Source: Prorocentrum cordatum
Taxonomy: Eukaryota > Sar > Dinophyceae > Prorocentrales > Prorocentraceae
NCBI GenBank assembly: GCA_963575745.1
Contig: CAUYUJ010002069.1
Location: forward strand, 232,832-296,831
Reading direction: 5' to 3'
DNA length: 64,000 nt
Position 1 is the stretch's first letter, and each line of letters starts with the position of its first letter. Positions 22,550 through 33,659 of the stretch are shown one piece after another. Both the position numbers and the translations under genes were made by a program. The notes below the pieces were generated by a model, which was not told where the DNA came from, ran no database searches, and was given only the letters and a program-made list of their open reading frames with translations.

Positions 22550-23510
22550 CCCAGTGATGGGCCAATTTCCACCACCATTACCATGGTTGGGACGTGGGAG
22601 AAGGGAGGATCGAGAGGTCCTCCTTCTCCTCCTACTCCTTCTCCTTCTCCTTCTCCTTGTCCTCCTCCTCCTCCTCCTCCTCCTCCTCCTCTCCTCCTCC
22701 CCCTCTTCCTCCCTCTCCTACCTATGGTACTGGTGGTGGAAAATCAGCCCATCACCCAGGACCGTAAAAAAACACCCGGGATGAAAAACCGGTCTCCAGG
22801 AAGGCTCCTTTTAGATCAAGGCGCGGTTCTTCAACAGCGGGCGTTTTCGCTCGGGCTGGGGCCCTGATCAGGCTCGAACAACACAACGCCGCAGAAGAAT
22901 GGGGTCTAGGTTGGAGGGCCAATTTTACCCGCTTATAGAAGACCAACATCCGTGGCCTATATTCAAAATATTGCTTTCATTGTTTAGCCACAGGCGTCTG
23001 TGAACACATTGGATGTCGTTACATACAAATAGACATATACATGTGTATATATATATATATATACAGACATTCGGGGTGGATGTGCCTATAGACAGCGCCG
23101 CCGTCGCGGTCGGCGCAGTACAATGTCGGAGAAAGGGTAGATCCGTCCACGGTCGAAACCAACTGCCCAAACCCAACCCGAGCAGCCCAACCACCCAACC
23201 CACAAGCCAGCCAAGCAGCCCAACTAGCCCAACCCGCCACCACACCAACCCGCCTACCTCAGCCGCCTGCCTTCTGTCACTACGAGGTGGAGGGAAATGT
23301 TTCTTACCAGCGAAAATAGCTGTGAACCGCCCTCTGGGGCGAGTGTTCTTCTCGGCGCTCCCGCGTTTTATCTTCTGTTTTGTATAGTTTATGTGTTTCA
23401 CCTGTTGTGTTTTGTGTTGCGCCGGTTCTTGTTTGCTTCGTTTTGCTTTTCGCTTTGTTCTGCTTTGTTTCTTTGTGTCGCCTGAAATATACATCCGAGT
23501 GTAAAGCCGT
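22550..23510. other. (TCC)n tract and unique sequence
   Basis: Positions 22615-22715 are TTC/TCC repeats and 23040-23066 is (TA)n/(CA)n. Positions 23160-23260 hold degenerate AACC(C/A)GCC(A/C) repeats. The remainder is unique with no convincing gene. Confidence 0.6.
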
Positions 23511-23519
23511 TCAAAAGGG

Positions 23520-24437
23520 TTCTAATCCAGACAATCCGAAACACATGGTAAATCGCGTGCGAAGGAATCCAACTTGCAAAGCTGCACGAACAAATTCTGT
23601 TTGTAGCACACACACAATAAGAATCACTTTGTACATCGCCTACACAGGGAATCCAACTTGTCATGCCGCACGCAAGGATTATGATTGCAATCCGCGCAAT
23701 AGAAATCAATGTGTACATTGCCGGCAAAAAGAATCCCATTTGCAAAGCAGCACGACATGCTTCAATGTATAATCCACACAATAGGAATCAATGTGTGAAT
23801 TGCATGCAATTGGATTTCCTGTGAAAGGGAGCGGGAAAAGTTTGAGAGGAGCGCAGTACAAATACAAGAAAACACAAAACATGGCATTCCCCACCGTTTT
23901 TTGGGGAGGGGAGCCAGGGGGCGGGGGCACGAAAGAAACAGGAAAACGGTGGGAGATGTCATGTTCTGTTTTTTTGTTTGCTCGCTCTTCTTCCAAACTT
24001 TGTCCGGCCCCCTTTCATTGGTAATCCGTTCTGTAGGCGATTTGCACATTGGTTCTTATTGTGTGGGTTGCAAGTAGAATCCTCTTGTATGGCTTAACAA
24101 TATGATTCTTTTTGTAGGAGATTTACACATTGATTCCCAGTGGGTGGGTTCCAAGTAGAATCCCCTCTGTGCTATACAAATGAAATTCCTTTCGTAGGCG
24201 GGTTAGACATTGATTCCCATTGTGCGAATTGCACATAGAATTTTCTTGTATAGCTTTACCTGTAGGAATTCTTGTATAGGCGACCTACATATTGATTCAT
24301 ATTGGGCGGTTTACATAGAATCCTTCCGTGCGGCTTCACAATAGGATTCCTTTCGTGGGCGATGTATGGGTTCATTCCTACTGCAAGGCGTGCGCATGGA
24401 ATCCGATCGTGCGACTTGTAATAGGATTCCTCGCATG
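23520..24437. repeat. 80 bp minisatellite folded into a large imperfect palindrome
   Basis: Left arm 23520-23820 has about four ~80 bp units containing GGAATCCAACTTGCAAAGC, ACACAATA(A/G)GAATCA and TGTACATCGCC. Right arm 24025-24435 has about five units in the opposite orientation containing GGCGATTTGCACATTGGTTC, TTATTGTGTGGGTTGCAAG and TAGAATCC. The 200 bp centre is also inverted: GGCATTCCCCACCGTTTT near 23883 against AAAACGGTGGGAGATGTC near 23942. Arms are diverged by many substitutions. Confidence 0.75.
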
Positions 24438-24796
24438 AGAAGTTACACATACATACATGTATATATACAGCGGTGCGCGTCACACATAAAGTATAGTTAT
24501 GCGATGTGCCTTAACATATTGTTGCGGACGGTTTATAAACCGATTCTTATCGCGTGATTGGCAAAGGTCGACGGGTATGCATATATGTAACATAGAAAAC
24601 CTAGATTGGCATACACACACATATATATGTATATACACAGATGTATATACATACTTATTTATGTTCTCCCCCCTATATATATCTATATATATACATTCCC
24701 CTATACACATAAATAGGTGAGTCGATTGATTAATTCAGTCGTTTCGGCAATCGTCTTTACCAAAATTGCGTCTGGGTACGTGAGAGTTCGCTCTTA

Positions 24797-25808
24797 CAAA
24801 CACAGAACCTGTGTAATCTAATCGTCCTCCAATTACAGCCCAGTCGTCGTCGTCGTCGTCGTCATCGTCATCATCATCACCACCACCACCAACATGTTGG
24901 AGAAGGTTCGCCCCGCAAATGGCAAGGCATGTGAAAGCGCGCAACACATGATGTCAGCTATAGTGATGAACTATGGAGGCCGATACTGCCCCCCCCTGTC
25001 AAAGGTGTATGCTCCCCTCGCAACTACACAATCCAAGTTACTGTAAGGCGTTGTACAAAGTTGATATGCCCTGCGCCGCTCGTTGCTGGGATGCGCGCCG
25101 CCGTGATATGCAACGTGATGTGCGGAATGGTTCAGACAAAGCCCACTTGCCAACGAGCGCCGATCCCACTTGTCAACGTCATTGCTGAACCCATGCCCTG
25201 GTAAGTGGCAGGCAGGGATGAAGGCCACCCATGGTAGACCGCTCCACCGACAGAAGGACTGACATCGGCAGATGGATAGTGAGAGATGGACCATGGGATG
25301 TCGCGCCTCGTGGGTAGAGGCCGCGCCTTGCGAACGCGTCGTGGGTAGAGGCCGCGCTCAGGGACCACGCCCTGCGCACACCCTTCGTTGTCGAGGAAAA
25401 CATGCCGCGCCTGCAACGCCCTGGAGTGTGTCAATCAACAGATTGAGGCCTGAGAGACGATGCCAGCAAACGTACCATAGCAAAGCAGTTGTCGAACTGC
25501 CAACGCGCACGAGTATGGTGATGATGTTGATGTCGATGGTGATGGTGATGATGATGGCTGTGATGATGGTGGTGATGATGATGATGCTGATGGTGATGCT
25601 GATGATGGTCATATTGGTGATGCTCGTGACGGTGATGATGATGCTGATGATGATGTTGCTGATGATGATGCTGCTGTTGGTGCTGATGGTGATGATGCTG
25701 AAGATGCTGCTGCTTATTATGACGATTGTGATGCAGATGGTGATGACGACGACGACGACAATTGGGCTGTAATTGGGAGACGATTAGATTACACAGGTTC
25801 TGTGTTTG
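24797..25808. mobile_element. 1.0 kb element with ~60 bp terminal inverted repeats
   Basis: The left end at 24797-24855 starts CAAACACAGAACCTGTGTAA, then TCTAATCGTCCTCCAATTAC and AGCCCAGTCGTC. The right end at about 25748-25808 is its reverse complement with only a few mismatches, finishing TTACACAGGTTCTGTGTTTG. Inside each end a microsatellite follows, (GTC/ATC)n on the left and (GAT/GAC)n from 25510 to 25758 on the right, also mirror images. The ~600 bp interior has short frames but no transposase that I can recognise. This fits a non-autonomous DNA transposon or foldback element. I could not identify a target duplication. Confidence 0.65.
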
Positions 25809-25814
25809 TAAAAG

Positions 25815-26400
25815 GCAGGTGAGAGGACGAACAGCATGTCTTGTTTCGCCTGTTCTTTTATCGACTGCAAGCGTGCCTCACGATCGTCGCCCTCGTCCTC
25901 CTCCTCATCCTGGTCATCGTTCTCGTTGCCCTCCCCGTCGCCCTCGCCCCCTCCTTGTACTGAACATCGTCCTCGTATTCCTGCCCCTCGTCCTCCTGAC
26001 GCGGACAACGCACTCACCCCTTGCGCGCTCCTCTCTGGATTCGCGTCAGTGCCGCTGCCTGCCCTGCCCTGCGAGCCTGGAGCGCATAGAATAGACACTT
26101 CGCTCATGGACCACCCCTTGCGCACCCCCTCTGGCGTCGGAAGGGTAGCGGGGTTCAAGGCAATTCGTGGCAATTCGTGGGGGGGGGGGGGGGCGGGGTC
26201 CAAGGCGCGCCTTGGGTCTCGCAAGTGAACGTGTCCCAAGCGTTGGAGCCCAGGGCATCTGGCTCGCTTTTGCAGCTTGTGCACTGTGCCCACCGCGAAG
26301 CACAAACAGGTGGTCACCTGGACATTGGCGTCTGGATCTCAACGGAATCTCAGGTACCCCAACACAGGATTAACAAATAAAGCCGCCGGACATATTGTGC
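25815..26400. other. Unique sequence with internal GGACCAC(C/G)CCCTGCGC repeats
   Basis: GCTCATGGACCACCCCTTGC at 26102 resembles GCTCAGGGACCACGCCCTGC at 25352 inside the neighbouring element. A G11 run lies near 26180. Frames on both strands are short and incoherent. Confidence 0.4.
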
Positions 26401-26431
26401 TACATATATACGCATATACATACATATGCAT

Positions 26432-26464
26432 AGATGCATTGGCGCTTTGCGCCATGCACCTTGG
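26432..26464 (-). repeat. Hairpin TGCATGGCGC-GCGCCAATGCA, minus-strand copy
   Basis: The reverse complement reads AAGGTGCATGGCGCAAAGCG, then CCAATGCA, and matches the 3' ends of the ~0.7 kb elements at 31570 and 42160. Stem arms TGCAT/ATGCA and GGCGC/GCGCC pair around a 3 nt loop. As in the other copies, TA/TG-rich simple sequence follows the hairpin. Confidence 0.6.
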
Positions 26465-26579
26465 TCCTTTGAGTTTTGCGCGCACTCGGCGTGCGTGCGC
26501 GTGTATATTCGCGCATGCATATGCGCATGCGTGTGTGGACGCGCACGTGCATGCAATTTGTACATACAATGTTCATATG

Positions 26580-26815
26580 TGTATATATTTATATATGTAT
26601 ATATAATGTTTAAGTGCATCTTGTTGTGTATATATACGTGTGTATGTGCGTGGTGTTGTATATACATATATATATATATAAATATATATACAGAACGTCG
26701 AACTATTGGCGCGAATATCTATGTATCATGTTTACGTGTATATGTCTACGTGTACACACATGCATGCATGTATGCACGTACACATACATGTACACGCGCC
26801 TGCGCGCGCGTGAGG
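26580..26815. repeat. (TA)n/(TG)n-rich simple sequence
   Basis: Interspersed TATATA, GTGTGT and CATGCATG tracts with no coding signal. Confidence 0.8.
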
Positions 26816-26954
26816 TAACGCATACTTTCGCCAGCCCAACGGGCCAGAGGCGTGCTAAGTAAGAGCTCTGGCCATTGGTTGCTAGAACAAGTTTTAATTC
26901 GCGCGCGCGTGGCGGCCCCTGGGGTTGCCTGGTCCAAAAGTACCCCGGGCATTG

Positions 26955-27650
26955 CTACTCAAGGATGCCGGAGCTCCTGGGGCCCGTCTTCAAGGCTCTC
27001 AGGATCGTCTCAGAAAGCCCGTAGAGGCCCTCAACACGGTCCAAGAGGGGTCCGAGACGCCCGATGATCACTCCAAGACGCCCGAGATGGCCTCCAGACT
27101 GCCCAAAAGGTTTCCAAGACGCCCCAAGAGGCTCCCAAGAGCACTCCCAAGAGGGCCCAAGAGGCAAGCATCAAGGCCTCTTGGGGCTTCGCGGGGGCGC
27201 AGGGGGAGCCCTTGGGAAGATCCTGGGGCGATTTTGAGGCGGTAAGTCCGACATATCATGTGAGTGTGTGTTCCCTTTCATGCTCTTTTTTAGAGCCTTC
27301 TTGGGGCTGTCTTGGCCCGTTCTGGTCGTGTTGGGGGCCGTTTTGGCTTTCTCCTGGGCCGTCCAAGGGCCCTCTTGGGTCGCCTTGGGAGCCGTTTGGG
27401 AGCTTCATGGGCCGTCTTGAAGTCCGCGCGCGTCGCTTCGAGCTGCTCTTGGAGCGGTTTTTGGCATTTCTTGGGCGGGAGCGTGGAAGCGCGAGAAGGC
27501 GAGGCAGCCGAAATCCATCAGAATACAAAAGAAAACGTACGATTTTAGGCTATGAGGGCTCAATCGGGAGGCCTCGTGGACGTGTGTGGGTGCGTTTTGG
27601 GCGCCTCTTGGGCGTTTTGAGTTCGTTCGGGAGGGGGCCTTGTCTGGGGT
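26955..27650. repeat. G-rich 15 bp array in both orientations
   Basis: Positions 26955-27180 carry mostly CCAAGACGCCC/CCCAAGAGG words, and 27180-27650 carry mostly the opposite strand, TTGGGCCGTCTTG and CTCTTGGG. The frames across it are Pro/Arg/Gln-rich on one strand and Leu/Gly/Trp-rich on the other. Confidence 0.7.
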
Positions 27651-27659
27651 CCCCAGCCA

Positions 27660-27925
27660 CATATATATATATATATATGTGTGTGTGTATGTAAGTATAT
27701 ATATATATATAAAGATCAACGTGTGTATATATGTACACATATGCATGTACATACACATACAGAATTATATAGATATTTGGATATATATATATATATATAC
27801 ATATATATACATATGTAGATAGATCGATAGATAGATAGATAGATAGATAGATATATAGATATATAGATAGATAGATATATGTATATATATAGACGTGTGT
27901 ATATATATATATATATATACACAGG
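27660..27925. repeat. (TA)n and (GATA)n microsatellite
   Basis: TA tracts flank about 12 GATA/GATATA units near 27815-27875. Confidence 0.95.
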
Positions 27926-27959
27926 AATGTGTCGGGATACAGGGTCGGGAGCCGACTCC

Positions 27960-29540
27960 AGGCTACCCCAGGTCGCCATGACGGTTGGGGCTCCCCGGAC
28001 GCCCTCGGCAGCGGCCCGAGAGACGCCCATATTGTTTTGAATGGTGCCGCAGAGACCAGAAGGCTTCATGAGGTCTTGCGGGACTTCCAGGCAGCTCCAG
28101 ATAGCTTTGAGACGTTTGCCCAAAAGGATTCGACGGGCGCTCCCCAGAGGGCCCCAAGACGCGAAAACCAATGATTTGTTGTAAGCTTTTTAAAGGTTGA
28201 TTGTAGAACTTCTACATTTTTCCGTCTTCCGACGCTTCACGACGTCGCCAGAGCCCCCCAAGACCGCCCCGAGACGGCCCAAGAGGCCCGCAAGACGGCC
28301 CCAAGACAGCCCGAGAGAGCCCCAAGACGGCCTAGAAGCGCCCAAGACGGCCCCAAGAGGGGCCCAAGAGCAGGAGCCCGAACCAACGGGTCAAGCCTTT
28401 CGTCCCAAGATGTCCCCAGACGGCCCAAGAGAACTCGACGAGCGTTCCCCAGAGGGCCCCAAGACGCAAAAAGCAATTATCTTCTTCACGTGTTGGATAT
28501 GTTTGGGGACGTCTCATGCTTTTTTGGGCGTCCGACGCTCCGCGACGTTCCAAGAGGTCCCCAAGACCGCCCCAAGACGGCCCAAGGGCCCCCCAAGACG
28601 GCCCCAGATGGCCCCAAGACGGGTCCAGATGGCTGCCACCAGTTGGCATGGCCGCCCCTGGCCTCCTCATGAGGACCCTGAGAGAGCTCCCAGGCGGCTG
28701 AAGATACCCCCGATTGGCCCAAGACCGCCCTGCGGGGCTCCGGCAGGTCGGAGTCAGCCCCACAGTGCTTCAGCATGCCCCCAGAAGCACCCGCGAGCCT
28801 CCTCCGGAAAGGTTCCGAGGGGACTTCCAAGGGGGGGTCCAAGGGTAAAAGTCATGGATTTGCCGTTTGTTTTTCAATGATTTTTGTTGCCTTGTTCTGG
28901 CTCCCCACCGCCCAAGATAGCACAAGATGCGCCCCAGAGGGCCCCGAGGCGGCCCAGAAAGGCTCAAGATGGCGCAGGGGGAGCTCTAAGAGGGCCCACG
29001 ACGCCTCCACGAGAGCCCACAGGTCAGCGCCACAGACGCCGACACCGCCAGCCGACCCCCAAGAGGCCGCCGAGAGGCCGACAGGCGCCCTGAGACAGCC
29101 CAACATTGTCTCGAGGTGGATCCAGAAGCCCCCACGACGCTCCAGGAAGGCCCCGAGAGAACTCCCAAGAGGGCGCCTTGAGTGAAAAGCATGCCGTTTG
29201 GTGCGGTTTCAGCCTTCTGGTTGTACCAAGCTTTGGGCCGCTGAGGTGGGCACACGAGCCTTCAAAACCGCCCCGAGTCGGCCCAGGAGACGTCGCAAGA
29301 GGGCCCACGACGCCTCCAAAAGAGCCCGAAGAAGGGCCCCATATTCGCCGGCACTGCCAGCCAACCCCCAAGGGGTATCTGAAAGCCCCCTGGTGCCCTG
29401 CGGACTTCGAAACGCTTTGGGGCGGCCCAACGTTGCTTGAAGATGGCTCCAGTAGCCCCCATGACGCTTCGAGAAGGCCCCGAGGGGACCCCCAAGAAGA
29501 CGCCAAGAAGAAAAAACAAAGCTTTGTTGCTACGATTGCT
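27960..29540 (-). repeat. CCAAGACGGCCC array with ~320 bp higher-order period
   Basis: The 15 bp unit CCCCAAGACGGCCC (reverse complement of the G-rich array) fills this region. Short A/T-rich spacers with an AAAA..ATGATTTG character interrupt it at about 28165, 28470, 28850, 29190 and 29510, giving a larger period of 305-380 bp. The first two spacers are followed by TCCGACGCTTCACGACGTC or TCCGACGCTCCGCGACGTTC. Frames are Pro/Arg/Gly-rich and repetitive on the plus strand. Confidence 0.7.
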
Positions 29541-29569
29541 CAATGATTCTTGGGCTTACGCCGCACCGC

Positions 29570-30110
29570 CGCCCCCTTGGGAGGCTCCTGGTAGGTCTCT
29601 CGGGGGCCTCCTGGCAGCACATTTTTGATGCCTTTTGGGGGCCGTTTGGGGGCCTCTTAGGGCCTCTTTTGGGCCTCTGGTAGGCCTTTTGGAGCCTCTT
29701 GGGGGCCTCTTGGGGCCTCGAGGCTTCTTGGGGCCGAGGGCTCGAAATTTCCGTTCGGGTCCCCCTGGAGCCGTCTTGGGGGCCTCTTGGGCCGTCTTGG
29801 GGCCCTCTTGGGCCGTCTTGGAGCCTTCTTGGAGGCTTCCTGGGTCGTCTTGAGGCGATCTTGGAGGCCTCTTGGGCCGTCTTGGACGTTGTCAACAAAG
29901 GAAATGGGACGATTTTTGCTTCTGGGGGCCCTCTTGGGACGCCTCTTGGGGGCCTCTTGGGGCATCTCGGGGGCCTCTTGGGCCGTCTGGGGGCCGTCTT
30001 GGGCGTGTTGGAACGATCCATCGGCGACTCGGGGCCCTCTTGGACCATCTTGTGGGCCTCTTGGGGCCATCATGTCCCGTCGCGAGGCCCGTGACGCGTT
30101 CAGCCGGGGC
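29570..30110 (+). repeat. G-rich 15 bp array, opposite orientation to 27960-29540
   Basis: TTGGGGGCCTCTTGGGCCGT-type units run on the plus strand. Together with the preceding block this makes a large inverted arrangement centred near 29550. Confidence 0.7.
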
Positions 30111-31225
30111 TGGCCAGACCCCCCCCCCAAAACGACCGGACCGGGCCCCGGGGGGAGGGGTTTGGAGAGGGGGGCTCCGGGAAGCTGCCGAGAGCCTAGA
30201 GTGCGCCCAGAGTGTCTCCAGGAGCATCCGAGCGATGTTTCCAGAAGCCTCTCCAGGAGCATCTGAGCGGGTGTTCCGAACCACAGCAGGGACAAGAAAA
30301 GGAGGAGAGGTGTCGAGGACGACGAGGAGGACGACGACGACCACCACTGTTCCCAGAGGTCTCAGGGTGCCTCCCGAGTTCTGGCGCGGAAGGCCACGGA
30401 AGGACCAATCATGTCCAAACGCGCACAAACACGTGCAGAGTCGACGACGATGACGACGACGCAAGCCGTGGCTGCAGCGGCCGCGGCGGCCAGCCCGCAC
30501 GCTGGACGTGCGCTGGCGGGAGACCAAGGTCTTAGGCAACCGCGGCGACGAAAGTGACCCCGTGTGGCCCAAGAATGCCCAAGATATGCTACAAGCCTCG
30601 ATTCTCGACCCTCGATCCTGCATTTCCAAACTCAATCGTAGACGACTACGGTGACGTTGACGGCGACAACGACGACCACGACCACAACCGCGACGACCAC
30701 GGCGACGACGACAGTGACGAGGAGACCCAGCGGCCTCCAGAGATCTGACGACGACCACAACGACGACGAGTGTGGAGGCCTCCGGAGCCCCCAGAAAAGC
30801 ACAACGCGCCCCAGAATGTGCAATCGTCCGATCACGTCCACAGACGACGACCACCACCACCGCCACCGCGACCATGACGACGACCGCCACGACGATCATC
30901 ACGACGGCGGCGGCGGCGGCGGCGGCGGCCGCGGTGGCGGCGTCGGCGGCCTGGTGGCCCTGAGACTCTGGGGCCCCGATCGGCCACCGTGGCAGTCGCG
31001 TCACTTGCGCAGTCTGGGAAACGCTCGGAGCGTCGCGCGACGATCTCGCACGGCTCCGCGACGGCCCACCGAACCCGAAGCTATTCCCCAGAAGGCCCTG
31101 CAACTCCCCGCGCCAAGGGCGGCGCGTGCGTGAGGAACATCTCTTTGGGTATTTGGGCGTTTGTGGGTTCGCGCGAAGTCTACTGACAACGACTACGCAG
31201 TCGACGAGAACCTAAGCGCGAGCGT
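30111..31225. other. Mixed region with GAC-triplet tract and GC-rich islands
   Basis: Positions 30640-30935 are GACGAC/CGACCAC triplets. The island 30436-30640 has a plus-strand frame with TLDVRWRETKVLGNRGDESD near its middle, opened after a TGA at 30451. A second island at 31000-31132 has overlapping frames. An AG at 30438 and AAG|GT at 30529-30532 could serve as splice sites, but other frames look equally good. I do not call a gene. Confidence 0.25.
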
Positions 31226-31228
31226 GCT

Positions 31229-31278
31229 TCTATTCTCTCTCTCTCTCTCTTTCTCTGTCTCTCTCTCTCTCTCACACA

Positions 31279-31310
<32 letters not shown>

Positions 31311-31390
31311 TCCTATATATAAATGTGTATATATATGTATATATATATACATATACGTATACATACATGCATCCACATATACATATCTTT
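31229..31390. repeat. (CT)n then (TA)n microsatellite
   Basis: CT repeats from 31229 to 31312 are followed by TATATA/CATATA repeats to about 31386. Confidence 0.95.
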
Positions 31391-31569
31391 TCTCAAGCTG
31401 GTGAGGTGGGGCCCGCCACCCAAAACGGATTTCCCCAGATCCGTGGCCCCGGGGCCCCCTGGCAGGAGGCCCCTGCGGCTTTCCGGAGCTATTGGAAGCC
31501 CCTGCTGGGCCTAGGCACCGGGCCTAAGTCGGTCAGGAGGGCCGCCGAACAGCCACCTGAGGGCCCCAA

Positions 31570-32240
31570 GAGGTCCCAGACATCCACCAGATGTCCAAAG
31601 ACGACCCCAAAAAGACATCCAAGTGGCTTTCGAAACGCTGCAGAACATCGTTTATTGTTAATCGTGAATGCTCAGTTCTTCGGTTGTCTGGGCGTCCGGG
31701 ACCTCCTGGGAGGCCTGAAATTCGCCCACAAATGTTCCGAACGGGCTTCCAGGCAGCCCGAGGGAACCCCAACACGGCATCAGACCCCCACGATGGTCCA
31801 AGATGGCCCCCAAACGCTTCCTGGAGAATAAATCGTGACCCAGTCGTTCAGGGAAACCGCGGTTGGAAGCAGGGTGTTTCGAGGAAGCCCCCAGAGGCGC
31901 CCAGAAGATGCCCAGGAGGCTTCCAGAAGGCACCCAGAAGGCCCCAAACATTTTCGTGAGGTCCCAGGTCCCAGGAGGCTTTCCAAGGAGGAGCTTCCGC
32001 CAAAGAGCTGAGGAGGACGGGGAAGACTTCGCAGGATAGGGCGGGAATGAGGAGAAGGAGGAGGAGGAGACATGAGGGAAGGATGGTGAATCACCTTGTT
32101 ATAACGGCGATGTTGGAAGTTTTCTGTTCTACCTTCCTGCCCTTCCGCCTGCATGCCAAACTGCAAGGGCCAAGGTGCATGGCGCGAACCGCTAATGCAG
32201 TCTTGTAAATGTCTGTGCACTTACACGTAGATATAGATGT
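31570..32240 (+). mobile_element. ~0.7 kb dispersed element, copy 1 (SINE-like 3' end)
   Basis: Shared landmarks with 42160-42855, in the same order, are CAAAAAGACATCC, GGGCGTCC, TCGTGACCCAGTCGTTCAGG, AGCTGAGGAGGA, a TTGTTATAACGGCG box, CCTTCCTGCCCTTCCGCC and a final AAGGTGCATGGCGCGAAC plus ATGCAGTCTTGT. Simple TG/TA repeats follow in both cases. The internal part overlaps the CCCAGAAG-type repeat family. There is no open frame common to both copies. A tail of simple repeats after a fixed 3' end is typical of SINE-like or other retroposed elements. Confidence 0.6.
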
Positions 32241-32244
32241 TTGC

Positions 32245-32245
32245 A

Positions 32246-32281
<36 letters not shown>

Positions 32282-32330
32282 TGTGAGTGAGTGTGTGTGT
32301 GTGCGTGTGTGTGCAAGTGTATCTGCAGAT
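32245..32330. repeat. (TG)n microsatellite
   Basis: GTGTGT tracts from 32249 to 32278 and 32290 to 32318. Confidence 0.95.
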
Positions 32331-32625
32331 GTCGTGGCCCCTCTTCTCGTCTCAACGTGTCCCCTGGCCCCTCTTGGACGCCCCCTCCTGGACGCCCTCG
32401 ATCCTCCCTCTCTCGGGTGTTGCCAGATGCTGCCCTGGCTCAGAGGTGTCCCGGGGGTCTCGCTGTTGGAGCCCTTGCATGGGGCCTCCTGGGCCCTGAC
32501 AAGGGCGCTCCGCAGGCCCTCGGGGCCTCCCTGCAAAGCCTGGGGTCCCCTTCGGCTGGGGCCACGTCTGGCGACCCCCGAGTCTCGCCTCCCCCTCTTC
32601 CGGCTTCCTTCCTCCTCCCTCGAAG

Positions 32626-32771
32626 GAGCCCGACATGTCACCAGCGGAGCGAGCCGGGCTGGAGCAGGCCCTAGCTGCGCGGCAGAGGCAGCAGGAGGAG
32701 GAGCGCAGGAAGCTGGACGAGGACCGCAGGGCCTACGAGGACAAGGAGAGGCAGCGGAAGGCCAGGCTCGG
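32626..32771 (+). CDS. Exon 1 of a split gene fragment (charged coiled-coil protein)
   Basis: A pyrimidine-rich tract at 32581-32622 ends in AG at 32624-32625, a good splice acceptor. The following frame is in phase with an ATG at 32635. It encodes an amphipathic, highly charged helix: AERAGLEQALAARQRQQEEE, then RRKLDEDRRAYEDKERQRKARLG, typical of a coiled coil. Nearly all third positions are G or C. A donor GT at 32772 splits a Gly codon that is completed by the first base of exon 2, keeping the frame. Alternatively the ATG at 32635 could be the true start. No known family is recognised; function unknown. Confidence 0.45.
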
Positions 32772-33394
32772 GTCCGCTTTCCTCATGGCTGACGAGGACC
32801 AGCGGCTCAACATACAGTCGTTTGCCGTCGCCGTCCTCGTCCCTCGTCCCTTGTCCCTCGCCGATCCAAGAAATCTGCGCGGGCCTCCAAAAGTTTCTTA
32901 AACAGCTTGTCTGTAAGGGTCCAACATGTTTCCCTGAAAGAGTTTGTCTGTGACGGCTCTGTATACTGCTTCCCTGAAGCTAGTAGGTGCCCTATCCCTC
33001 TGGATATATGCATACCCTTTTATCCCTATCCTGTATCCCTATCCCTACACCCCGAGCCCCATATCCTAATCCTATACCTCTATCCCAATCCTTCCATCGT
33101 GGCACCCAACGTGGATCCAATGGTACATGTGACAAGCTCCTCGGGGTCTTCTGCCGCAAGGGTGGCAGTATTCTAAGGCCGGGTATGAGTCTTTCCGCAT
33201 CCAGAATCGGTGGCCTGTGATCTCTGTGTTATCTTCCACGTGGTTTCTGGTGTGATCTCACGCATGGTCCCACGTATAGTCTCCCGTGCAGTTTTCCGCA
33301 TGGTTTTTCGTATGGTCTCCCGTATGTGCAGTACACTGTAATTCGGCCGCTCAGGGTCTTCTGCCGCTGGGGTGTAATCTGTATGTGTGTGCAG
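32772..33394 (+). other. Probable intron bounded by a direct repeat
   Basis: The interval starts GT and ends TGTGTGCAG. The 10 bp word CGCTTTCCTC lies at 32775-32784, just inside the donor side, and again at 33395-33404, the start of exon 2. The interior has TATCCC-rich repeats near 33000-33095 and CGTATGGTCTCCCGT-type repeats near 33245-33325. A direct repeat at both junctions is what an introner-type insertion with target duplication leaves. That reading is inference. Confidence 0.45.
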
Positions 33395-33659
33395 CGCTTT
33401 CCTCTTCTATCGCCACGTCCTGAGTCTCAAGCCCGCCGGCCGAGAGGAGGAGGAGGACGACCCGAACGCACTGGCGGCGACCCTGAAGAGCCGGCGGAAG
33501 GCCGAGGACTCCCTGCAAGACCTGCAGTCGGTGCAGGCGGCGCCGAGCAGGACCCCGCAGCCGCTGTCGCAGCCGCTCGGGCACACGGCCGCAGGCGGCG
33601 CGGGGCAGGACCCGCGGTTCGTGGAGGCGATGGGCGCTGGCCTCAGCCGACGGGGGGGG
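33395..33659 (+). CDS. Exon 2 of the split gene fragment
   Basis: Joined to exon 1 the frame continues as G-AFLFYRHVLSLKPAGREEEE, then an acidic stretch, ALAATLKSRRKAEDSLQDLQ, and a Pro/Gln/Gly-rich part ending near AMGAGLSRR. Composition and G/C third positions match exon 1. The frame stays open beyond 33660 but enters the foldback element at 33660-33736 and then GATTCG repeats, so the true exon end is probably a donor before 33660 that I could not choose. The 3' part of the gene was not found downstream. Confidence 0.45.

Noticed and set aside
27960-30300. Pro/Arg/Gln-rich proteins of 100-230 residues
   Set aside because: They are readings of the CCAAGACGGCCC repeat, and equivalent peptides appear wherever the repeat occurs.
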